A DNA stretch of 5,061 bases from Acidobacteriota bacterium (lineage in GTDB: Bacteria; Acidobacteriota; Vicinamibacteria; Vicinamibacterales; SCN-69-37), in the NCBI GenBank assembly GCA_024653875.1, contig JANLHE010000599.1:1-5061 (forward strand), given 5' to 3'. Position numbers and translations under genes: made by a program. Shown in pieces: positions 1-5,061 of the stretch. How positions within the stretch are numbered: the stretch's first letter is position 1; each line of letters opens with the position of its first letter. The notes under the pieces are model-generated. The model saw only the letters and a list, made by a program, of their open reading frames with translations. It did not search any database and was not told where the DNA came from.

Positions 1-1010
1 GGCGAGGCCGCGCCCAACCTGGTCAGGCGCTCCATGAACTCGCACACCGCCCCGGCGCCGGCGGTGCGCGGCACCACGCACTGATACTGCGTGAATCCGC
101 GCGAGCCGTAGGCCCGGTTCCATTCAAGGATCGCATCCAGCGGAAAAAAGAACGAATCGGGCGCCATCGTGCCGGATACCGTGCGCCGCATGTGGCTCCA
201 GTAGTACGCGGTGTTGAAGAGGCCGGAGGTTACCGTGTTCAGCGCCCAGTTGGGAAACTCAATCGGAATCACCGTCTCGCGTGGCGGGGCCGGCGGACGC
301 GCTCGCGCCTCGTCCGCCGTGGCCCAGCGGCCGGCGGTCAGCACGCCTCGGCCCATGCTCCTTCCGCGATGCACGCAGTCAATCCACCCCATCGTCATCG
401 GCCATTGCGGCGCGGCGGACGACAGGCGCTCAAGGAAGACGGCGATGCTGGGGACCCGTTCGCGCTCGAACCGCAGCCACTGCGAGGGAATCCGCACCAT
501 CGCGAATTCGACCTCGAGGATGTGGCCCAGCAGGCCCATGCCTCCGATCGAGCCATGGAACAGATCCGCGTCCGACGCCGGGCTGCATTCGACGATGCGG
601 TCGTCGGCCAGGCGGACGCGAAGCGCGCGCACGTGCGCACCGAAGCACCCCTCACGATGGTGGTTCTTTCCGTGGACATCGCTGGCCACCATGCCGCCCA
701 GCGTGACGAACTTGGTCCCGGGCACCACGGGGGGAAACCACCCGCGGGGCACCATCAGCCGCACGAGATCGACAAGCGTCAGCCCGGCCTCGGCGCGGAG
801 CACGCCCGTGTGCGCATCAAACGAGATGATGCGATTGGCAAGGCGGGAGTTGACGATCCTGTCGGACGCGACCGCCGGCAGCGAAGAGTCCCCGTACGAA
901 CGGCCGAGACCGCGCGACAGCACGGCGCCGAGGGTCAGCGCCTCGAAGTCCTCGTCGACCTGTTCACGCCCGGGCTCGGGCAGCCGGCCCCAGCCGGTCA
1001 GGGTGTCCAT
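1..1010 (-). CDS. DprE1-like FAD-dependent oxidoreductase, C-terminus cut off by window edge
   Basis: This is an FAD-binding oxidoreductase of the type that includes mycobacterial decaprenylphosphoryl-ribose 2-oxidase (DprE1). In that family the flavin oxidises a sugar 2'-hydroxyl on a lipid-linked substrate, usually with an SDR reductase partner. The frame is open from ATG at 1010 to the window edge, giving 336 residues of an expected 430 to 460. Visible family signatures are LTGWGR at residues 4-9, RGLGRSYGD at 33-41 (FAD-binding start), PGT...TLGG at 97-106, DVHGKNHH at 111-118 (equivalent to the His/Lys active-site stretch of DprE1), FPN at 252-254, and FPLDAILEWNRAYG at 289-302. The cysteine attacked by covalent DprE1 inhibitors would lie beyond the window. 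The N-terminus is about 15 to 20 residues shorter than M. tuberculosis DprE1. A GTG directly precedes the ATG and is an alternative start; neither has a clear Shine-Dalgarno. It lies 12 bp after the upstream gene's stop, so it is probably the third gene of that operon. The family is secure; the substrate is unknown. Confidence 0.9.
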   Translation of the reverse strand, partial: MDTLTGWGRLPEPGREQVDEDFEALTLGAVLSRGLGRSYGDSSLPAVASDRIVNSRLANRIISFDAHTGVLRAEAGLTLVDLVRLMVPRGWFPPVVPGTKFVTLGGMVASDVHGKNHHREGCFGAHVRALRVRLADDRIVECSPASDADLFHGSIGGMGLLGHILEVEFAMVRIPSQWLRFERERVPSIAVFLERLSSAAPQWPMTMGWIDCVHRGRSMGRGVLTAGRWATADEARARPPAPPRETVIPIEFPNWALNTVTSGLFNTAYYWSHMRRTVSGTMAPDSFFFPLDAILEWNRAYGSRGFTQYQCVVPRTAGAGAVCEFMERLTRLGAAS

Positions 1011-1022
1011 CACTTCGGCGCG

Positions 1023-2042
1023 CTACTTCGCCGCAGCCTCCATCACCGCCGCAGCCTCCGCCGGGTAGCGCTTGCACTCGAGCAGCGCGCTCAGCATCAA
1101 CGGCACGACGATCGTGGCGTCGGATTCAATCACGAACATCGGCGTGTGTTCGGTCAGCTTGTCCCACGTGATCTTCTCGTTCGGCGTGGCGCCCGAGTAC
1201 GACCCATACGATGTGGTCGAGTCGGAGATCTGGCAGAAGTACGCCCACGGCCGGGCTTCCCGTTCCATGTCGTACTTCAGCGAGGGCACGACGCAGATCG
1301 GAAAGTCGCCGGCGATGCCGCCTCCGATCTGGAAGAACCCGATGCCGGCGCCCTCGGACAGCGTGGAGTACTGGTCGTAGAAGGCACCCATGTACTCGAT
1401 GCCCGACTTCGCTATGTTGGCCGAACAGTCACCGACCTTCACGTGCGCGGCGAAGATGTTGCCGAACGTCGAATCCTCATAGCCGGGCACCACAATCGGC
1501 AGATTCGCCTTCGCCGCCGCCAACAGCCATGACTCATCCGGGTTGCCTTCGTAAAGCTCTTCGCCGATCGTCAGCACCAGCTCGTAGAAGTACTCGTGCC
1601 AGAACCGGCGGTCGCCCTTCTCGCTGGCGCGTTTCCACATCGGAACGATGAACTTCTCGACGGCGCGAAACGCCTCGTCTTCGGGAATGCTGGTGTCCGT
1701 CACGCGGCGCATCCGCTGGTCGAGGATCCGGGTGTCGTCCTGTTTCGTGAAGTAGCGGTACTCCGGGAAGTCCTTGTAACTGTCGTGCGCCACCAGGCGA
1801 AACAGCGACTCTTCGAGGTTCGCGCCGGTCACCGACAGCCCGTGGATCAACCCCTCGCGAATCGCAGGCGCCATCGTGATGCCGAGCTGCGCGGACGACA
1901 TCGCACCGGCCACGGCCCAGAACATGCGGCCCCCGTTATCGATGTGCCTCTGATACGCCAGCAGCGCGTCACGCGTGGCGCGCGAGTTGAAGTTCTTGTA
2001 GTTCCTGAGGACGAATTCCAGAATCGGGGTGTTCGGAGTCAT
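1023..2042 (-). CDS. Deoxyhypusine-synthase-family protein (bacterial DHS-like)
   Basis: This 339-aa protein belongs to the deoxyhypusine synthase family: NAD-dependent enzymes that move an aminobutyl group from spermidine to an acceptor through an enzyme-lysine imine. In eukaryotes and archaea the acceptor is eIF5A; bacteria lack that target, so homologues are thought to act on polyamines or other amines. Seen here: an N-terminal helical part, an SxxQLG-like NAD region (AMSSAQLG, residues 47-54), SVTGANLEE at 70-78, PGYEDSTFGN at 186-195, the glycine-rich GIGFFQIGGG at 233-242, and PNEKITWDKL at 287-296. Aligned by eye with human DHS, Lys295 matches the catalytic lysine, Trp293 and Glu289 match pocket residues. 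Several spermidine-contacting acidic or His positions appear replaced (Asn195, the Gly-Asp-Phe at 245-247, Tyr282). The frame stays open upstream through ygfZ, but homology begins only at this ATG, which overlaps the ygfZ stop as ATGA. The family call is strong; the reaction is unknown. Confidence 0.92.
   Translation of the reverse strand: MTPNTPILEFVLRNYKNFNSRATRDALLAYQRHIDNGGRMFWAVAGAMSSAQLGITMAPAIREGLIHGLSVTGANLEESLFRLVAHDSYKDFPEYRYFTKQDDTRILDQRMRRVTDTSIPEDEAFRAVEKFIVPMWKRASEKGDRRFWHEYFYELVLTIGEELYEGNPDESWLLAAAKANLPIVVPGYEDSTFGNIFAAHVKVGDCSANIAKSGIEYMGAFYDQYSTLSEGAGIGFFQIGGGIAGDFPICVVPSLKYDMEREARPWAYFCQISDSTTSYGSYSGATPNEKITWDKLTEHTPMFVIESDATIVVPLMLSALLECKRYPAEAAAVMEAAAK
2039..2042 (-). other. 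ATGA stop/start overlap between ygfZ and the DHS-like gene
   Basis: On the minus strand the TGA stop of the ygfZ-like gene (2041-2039) shares two bases with the ATG of the DHS-like gene (2042-2040). This four-base overlap is a classic arrangement for translational coupling by terminating and re-initiating ribosomes. No Shine-Dalgarno sequence is visible in the 20 bases upstream of the ATG, which fits dependence on coupling. It also settles the start of the DHS-like protein. Confidence 0.85.
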
Positions 2043-2986
2043 AAAACATCCGAGGGTAACACGACAGTCATCGGCGGGCCGTCCCCAACCGTGAGCTGAC
2101 GGCCTGGTTCCGCGCTGTCGCGGTGCACGGTGGCCAGGGCCATGACACGGCCTGACGCGGGTCCGATGGCCGCGCTGGTCAGCGCGCCGACCTCCCGCCC
2201 CTGATCCAGCACCGGCGTGCCGGACGCCGGCACCTGGGTGACACCGGCGTCCGCCATCATCTGCACCAGGTGCTTCACCACCCGCCCGCCGCCCCGATGC
2301 AGGATACGGACGATCACCTCCTGGCCCACGTAGCAGCCTTTGGTGGTGCTGATGGCGCGATCGAGCAGCCCAGCCTCCAGGGGAATCGTCTCGGTATTCA
2401 TATCCACGCCGAACAACGGCCGCCCTGCCTCGACGCGCAGGGCGTTGACCAGATCGGCGGTCGCCTCCGACGCGCCGGCCGACGCAAGCGCAGCCATCAC
2501 GGACTCCCATCTTGACGCCGGCATCCAGGTCGCGAAGTTCTCCCCTGCCACGTCGTCAATCCTCACGACCCTGACGTCACCCGAGGTGACGTGCCCCAGC
2601 AGCGGCAACGAGGCAAGCGAGCCGGCCGGAATTCCGGTGACGGCGGCCACAACCCCGGCTGCCCCGTCGCCAAACACGGCGATCGCCCGCATGCCTTCGG
2701 TGTCGTCGACGACCTGCACCTGCTCGGAGAAGATCAGCTGGTCGAATCGCGCGGCGAGCGCGGCGGACATGCCTTCAGGCACCTCCGCCAGCACCCGTCC
2801 GTCCTCGCGCAGCAGGCGCAGGTCGGTGATCATCCGGCCCTGCGGCGTCAGCCACGCGGCATAGGCGCCCTGCCCCGGCGCCAGGCTCGCGACGTCGTTG
2901 GTCACCAGCGCATGCAGGAAGGACGCGGCGTCCGGCCCCTCGAACCGAATCCGCCCGGTGGTGATGGTGCGATACTTGGGAGTCAT
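2039..2986 (-). CDS. ygfZ: YgfZ/GcvT-like folate-binding protein
   Basis: This 315-aa protein is a YgfZ-type member of the GcvT superfamily, close to the 326 aa of E. coli YgfZ. YgfZ binds tetrahydrofolate and supports synthesis or repair of certain iron-sulfur enzymes, such as the tRNA-modifying MiaB, in the cytoplasm. The signature KGCYVGQE is intact at residues 216-223, with the functionally required cysteine at 218. The GcvT-like N-terminal fold is shown by GRIRFEGPDAASFL at 11-24, VTND at 28-31 and LTPQGRMITDL at 46-56. LRVEAGRPLFGVDM at 183-196 followed by IPLEAGL at 201-207 is the usual folate-pocket segment, and a C-terminal beta-barrel part follows. The frame continues upstream to about 3406, but that extension is antisense to the hydrolase and has no family similarity, so ATG at 2986 is chosen; no other start codon lies close to it. 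It is the first gene of the leftward operon and its start codon overlaps that of the divergent hydrolase. Confidence 0.93.
   Translation of the reverse strand: MTPKYRTITTGRIRFEGPDAASFLHALVTNDVASLAPGQGAYAAWLTPQGRMITDLRLLREDGRVLAEVPEGMSAALAARFDQLIFSEQVQVVDDTEGMRAIAVFGDGAAGVVAAVTGIPAGSLASLPLLGHVTSGDVRVVRIDDVAGENFATWMPASRWESVMAALASAGASEATADLVNALRVEAGRPLFGVDMNTETIPLEAGLLDRAISTTKGCYVGQEVIVRILHRGGGRVVKHLVQMMADAGVTQVPASGTPVLDQGREVGALTSAAIGPASGRVMALATVHRDSAEPGRQLTVGDGPPMTVVLPSDVL
2968..2976 (+). promoter_or_regulatory. Candidate extended -10 element for the hydrolase gene
   Basis: The sequence TGC-GATACT has the TGn extended -10 form followed by a hexamer matching TATAAT at four of six positions. It ends eight bases before the hydrolase ATG at 2985, so transcription would begin within about two bases of the start codon and give a near-leaderless mRNA. 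No -35 hexamer is visible at the expected distance. GGGAG at 2978-2982 resembles a Shine-Dalgarno core, but with only two bases to the ATG it is too close to work normally. This is a weak prediction by eye and the element lies within the ygfZ coding sequence. Confidence 0.25.
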
Positions 2987-2987
2987 G
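2984..2987. other. CATG shared by two divergent start codons
   Basis: The palindrome CATG contains the ATG of the ygfZ-like gene on the minus strand (2986-2984) and the ATG of the exported hydrolase on the plus strand (2985-2987). The two coding sequences therefore overlap head to head by two bases and leave no intergenic region. Both starts are supported independently: the first by the YgfZ N-terminal fold beginning just inside, the second by a well-formed signal peptide beginning there. A longer hydrolase start at ATG 2964 or GTG 2961 is possible and would only increase the overlap. Confidence 0.75.
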
Positions 2988-4658
2988 AAGCAGTGGTTCA
3001 GGCATCTTAGCGTTGCAGTCCTTACCCTCACAACGATCGGGACCTTCACCGCCATCGGCGCGGCGCAGGCCGACCCTTCAGGCACCTCGGCGTTTTCCGT
3101 GTTTCTGCGCGGCCAGCAGATCGGCACCGAGGAAGTGACGGTCACCAGGACCGCGGACGGCTGGACGCTCACCGCCACCGGACGCACCGGGCCGCCGCTG
3201 AACTTCAGCTTTGATCGGTTCGTGGCGCAGTACTCGCCGGACTGGGCCGCGCGCTCGCTTGAGGTCAGCGGCCAGATGCGCGGGCAGGCGCTCGTGCTCA
3301 ACACGACGTTTGCCGGCGGAACGGCGACGTCTGACGTCGTGCAGGCCGGGCAGCAGACGAAGTTGAGCCACGCGGTGTCAGCCGGCGCGATTGTGCTTCC
3401 CAACAATTTCTACGGCGCGTATGAAGCGCTGGCGATGCGGCTGCACGCCGCCGACGCCGGCGCGGTCTTTCCCGTTTATGTGGCGCCGCAGGCCGAGGTG
3501 CAGGCGACGGTCACCAAGGTCACGCCACGGCGGATGGAGACGCCGGTGACGACGTACGAGATGCGCCAGTTTGACGTGTCGTTCAGGAATCCTGGCGGCG
3601 CGCTGGTCGTGGAGGTCTGGGTGGACGCGCGTGGGCGGCTCGCGCGCATGGCCATCCCCGCGGCGTCGCTGTCGGTGGTGCGCAGCGATCTGACCGGCGT
3701 GATGGCGCGGCTCGACTCGTACAGCCACCCCCGCGACGAGGACGTCTCCATTCCGGCCAACGGCTTCAGCCTTGCCGGCACGATCACCACGCCGGAGAAC
3801 GTCACCAAACCGCCCGTCGTCATTCTCGTGTCCGGCTCCGGCCCGCAGGATCGCGACGAGACGGTGTTTGGCATTCCCATCCTCGGCCAGGTCGCCGGCC
3901 GGCTGGCCGACGCCGGCTTCTTTGTCGTGCGGTACGACAAGCGGGGCGTGGGCCAGAGCGGCGGCCGCATCGAGAGCACCTCCATCGAGGCCTACGCGGA
4001 CGATGTGCGGAGCGTGGTGGAGTGGCTGCGGCGCCGGAAGGACATCGATCGGGATCGAATCGCGGTGGTTGGGCACTCGGAGGGCGGCCTCGTGGCGCTG
4101 CTGTCCGGCAGCCGGATGCGGGGACAGGTGCGCGCGCTTGGCCTTGTGGCCACGCCGGGCCAGACCGGCCGCGAGATCACCCTCATGCAGCAGAAACACG
4201 CCCTGGATCGGCTCAACGAGCCGGAGGCGCTCAAGCAGGAGAAGATCGCCCTGCAGCTGAAGGTGATGGACGCGGTCACCACCGGCACCGGTTGGGAATC
4301 GGTGCCACCTGAACTGCGGCGCCAGGCAGACACCGTGTGGTTCCGCAGCTGGCTGATCTTTGACCCGGCGCAGGTGGTGCGACGCACCAACCAGCCGATC
4401 CTGATCCTGCAGGGGTCGCTTGATACGCAGGTCCCACCCGATCAGGCCGGCCGGCTGGAGGCCTTGTCGAACGCGCGCGGGGTCAAGACACCGAACGCCA
4501 CGCGAAAGATCGTGGTGCCCGGCCTCAACCACCTGCTGGTGCCGGCCAAGACCGGCGAGATGGATGAATACCAGAGCCTGCCGGACAAGACCGTCAGCAC
4601 GGCAATCACCGACGCGCTGATCGCCTGGCTCAAAGACGCGCTGCCGGCGAAGCGGTGA
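2985..4658 (+). CDS. Exported alpha/beta hydrolase with N-terminal beta-rich domain
   Basis: This 557-aa protein is a predicted exported serine hydrolase (S33/esterase-like alpha/beta fold), probably an esterase or peptidase of unknown substrate. A Sec signal peptide is visible: a basic start MKQWFRH, a hydrophobic core at residues 8-25, and an A-x-A site with likely cleavage after Ala29. Residues 30 to about 240 form a beta-rich domain with alternating hydrophobic strands, similar in character to DUF3108-type domains but not firmly assigned. The hydrolase domain covers about 250-553: LVSGSGPQDRD at 281-291 (oxyanion-hole region), YDKRGVGQSGG at 317-327, the nucleophile elbow GHSEGG with Ser365, QGSLDTQVPP with acid Asp480, and GLNHLL with His516. 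The triad is complete. A helical insert at about 396-450 probably forms a lid. The ATG at 2985 gives the best signal peptide; upstream starts at 2961 and 2964 would add a short, less typical N-region. No Shine-Dalgarno has good spacing. The FHA gene follows 25 bp downstream. Confidence 0.92.
   Translation: MKQWFRHLSVAVLTLTTIGTFTAIGAAQADPSGTSAFSVFLRGQQIGTEEVTVTRTADGWTLTATGRTGPPLNFSFDRFVAQYSPDWAARSLEVSGQMRGQALVLNTTFAGGTATSDVVQAGQQTKLSHAVSAGAIVLPNNFYGAYEALAMRLHAADAGAVFPVYVAPQAEVQATVTKVTPRRMETPVTTYEMRQFDVSFRNPGGALVVEVWVDARGRLARMAIPAASLSVVRSDLTGVMARLDSYSHPRDEDVSIPANGFSLAGTITTPENVTKPPVVILVSGSGPQDRDETVFGIPILGQVAGRLADAGFFVVRYDKRGVGQSGGRIESTSIEAYADDVRSVVEWLRRRKDIDRDRIAVVGHSEGGLVALLSGSRMRGQVRALGLVATPGQTGREITLMQQKHALDRLNEPEALKQEKIALQLKVMDAVTTGTGWESVPPELRRQADTVWFRSWLIFDPAQVVRRTNQPILILQGSLDTQVPPDQAGRLEALSNARGVKTPNATRKIVVPGLNHLLVPAKTGEMDEYQSLPDKTVSTAITDALIAWLKDALPAKR
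3004..3033 (-). promoter_or_regulatory. Candidate sigma-70-like promoter for the ygfZ operon
   Basis: Read on the minus strand, TTGTGA (3033-3028) and TAAGAT (3009-3004) each match the -35 and -10 consensus at four of six bases and are 18 bases apart. Transcription would start near 2997, leaving about ten untranslated bases before the ygfZ ATG at 2986. The stretch lies inside the signal-peptide codons of the divergent hydrolase and is locally less GC-rich than the surroundings. The prediction is by eye and the matches are modest. Confidence 0.3.
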
Positions 4659-4669
4659 GCGATTTGCTC

Positions 4670-4675
4670 TACACT
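4670..4675 (+). promoter_or_regulatory. Candidate -10 element before the FHA gene
   Basis: TACACT matches the -10 consensus at four of six positions and ends eight bases before the FHA start codon, the same spacing as the candidate -10 before the hydrolase gene. It lies in the short, locally AT-richer gap after the hydrolase stop. If real, it would give the FHA gene its own near-leaderless transcript in addition to read-through from the hydrolase. No convincing -35 is visible. Confidence 0.25.
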
Positions 4676-4683
4676 ACTGGCCG

Positions 4684-4977
4684 ATGGCTGGCTGGATCCT
4701 TCAGAGCAACGACGAAACGCCGCGGCGGCTGCGGCTCACCCCCGGCACGGCGCGCACGATCGGCCGCGGCGCGCAGGCCGACTTCATCTTCGAGGCGCCC
4801 CTGGTCTCGCGCCTGCACTGCCGGCTCACCGCCGACGCCACCGGGCAGTTGGTAATGGAAGACCTCGGCAGCACCAACGGCACCACGGTTAACGGCACAC
4901 CGGCCGCCCGCGCCATTCTGCGCACAGGCGACCTCCTGGGTGTCGGCCGCGTGACGTTCACGATCACCGAAGACTGA
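4684..4977 (+). CDS. Stand-alone FHA-domain protein
   Basis: This 97-aa protein consists almost wholly of one forkhead-associated domain, a beta-sandwich that binds phosphothreonine peptides and so links partners to Ser/Thr kinase signalling. The key residues are all present: IGRG at 26-29 with the phosphate-contacting Arg28, SRLHC at 42-46 with Ser42 and His45, and LGSTNGT at 61-67 followed by VNG at 69-71. There is no signal peptide, membrane segment or second domain, so it should be a small cytoplasmic adaptor. ATG at 4684 sits directly before the first strand (GWILQS), which leaves no room for a shorter start; no Shine-Dalgarno is visible. It begins 25 bp after the hydrolase stop on the same strand and may be co-transcribed, but a functional link with an exported hydrolase is not obvious. 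The fold and binding function are secure; the partner is unknown. The gene ends 27 bp before a convergent reading frame. Confidence 0.92.
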   Translation: MAGWILQSNDETPRRLRLTPGTARTIGRGAQADFIFEAPLVSRLHCRLTADATGQLVMEDLGSTNGTTVNGTPAARAILRTGDLLGVGRVTFTITED

Positions 4978-5004
4978 TTTCACACGAGGCGTGATCGCGG
5001 GCCC

Positions 5005-5061
5005 TTACTTTCCGCCGGCGCCGGTAATCCGCGCGATCAGCTTCGGATCGTCCGGCAGCAA
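5005..5061 (-). CDS. C-terminal end of an unidentified minus-strand gene (partial)
   Basis: The last 57 bases, read on the minus strand, give 18 sense codons closed by TAA (5007-5005), ending in DDPKLIARITGAGGK. The composition looks like a natural soluble C-terminus, and another minus-strand frame here is stopped early. The piece is too short to assign to any family. It would converge on the FHA gene with a 27-bp gap (4978-5004). That gap contains a short inverted repeat (CACG-AGG-CGTG) but no T-tract, so I do not call a terminator. Confidence 0.4.
   Translation of the reverse strand: MLPDDPKLIARITGAGGK

Noticed and set aside
192..1532. A 446-codon open frame on the plus strand lying across the oxidase and DHS-like genes.
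   Set aside because: It is antisense to two genes with clear family motifs, is rich in Arg, His, Gly and Pro as expected from reading GC-rich codons backwards, and shows no recognisable domain.
2043..2510. A 156-codon N-terminal extension of the DHS-like gene into ygfZ.
   Set aside because: The translated extension is Gly/Arg-rich out-of-frame ygfZ sequence with no DHS similarity; homology starts at the ATG at 2042.
2978..2982. GGGAG before the hydrolase ATG as a Shine-Dalgarno.
   Set aside because: Only two bases separate it from the ATG, which is too short for normal ribosome positioning.
2987..3406. A 140-codon N-terminal extension of ygfZ into the hydrolase gene.
   Set aside because: The extension is antisense to the hydrolase's signal peptide and N-terminal domain and has no YgfZ similarity; the family fold begins just after the ATG at 2986.
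3378..4532. A 384-codon minus-strand open frame opposite the hydrolase.
   Set aside because: It is a His/Arg-rich shadow frame of a gene with a full catalytic triad, with no motif of its own.
4980..4995. A short inverted repeat (CACG-AGG-CGTG) between the convergent genes, considered as a terminator.
   Set aside because: The stem is only four base pairs and no T-tract follows on either strand.

Overview
The window is GC-rich and densely coding, with about 94% or more of its bases in genes and no gap above 30 bp. It looks like ordinary bacterial chromosome rather than a mobile element. The gene set suggests a high-GC Gram-negative such as a member of the Acidobacteriota (Vicinamibacteria-like). 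It includes a bacterial deoxyhypusine-synthase-like protein, a secreted hydrolase with an N-terminal beta-rich domain, and a stand-alone FHA protein. The lineage is an inference from gene content and style; the window holds no marker gene.

Left half, minus strand (1 to 2986): a probable three-gene operon reads leftward. First comes a YgfZ/GcvT-like folate-binding protein (2986 to 2039). Next is a deoxyhypusine-synthase-family protein (2042 to 1023), whose start codon overlaps the ygfZ stop as ATGA. Last is a DprE1-like FAD-dependent oxidoreductase (1010 to beyond position 1, truncated by the window edge), 12 bp after the previous stop. The gene order and overlaps imply co-transcription and translational coupling.

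Right half, plus strand (2985 to 4977): an exported alpha/beta hydrolase (557 aa) with a complete Ser-Asp-His triad is followed 25 bp later by a 97-aa single-domain FHA protein. The last 57 bases appear to hold the C-terminal end of a further minus-strand gene converging on the FHA gene.

The two halves diverge from one palindromic CATG at 2984-2987, where the start codons of ygfZ and the hydrolase overlap by two bases. There is no intergenic promoter region, so each promoter must lie inside the neighbouring coding sequence or the transcripts must be nearly leaderless. I see promoter-like hexamers consistent with this, but only as weak matches. No tRNA, rRNA, CRISPR array, insertion sequence, tandem repeat or convincing rho-independent terminator was seen. 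The most interesting items are the deoxyhypusine-synthase paralogue with a kept catalytic lysine but altered substrate-pocket residues, its operon with ygfZ and a DprE1-like oxidase, and the overlapping divergent starts.
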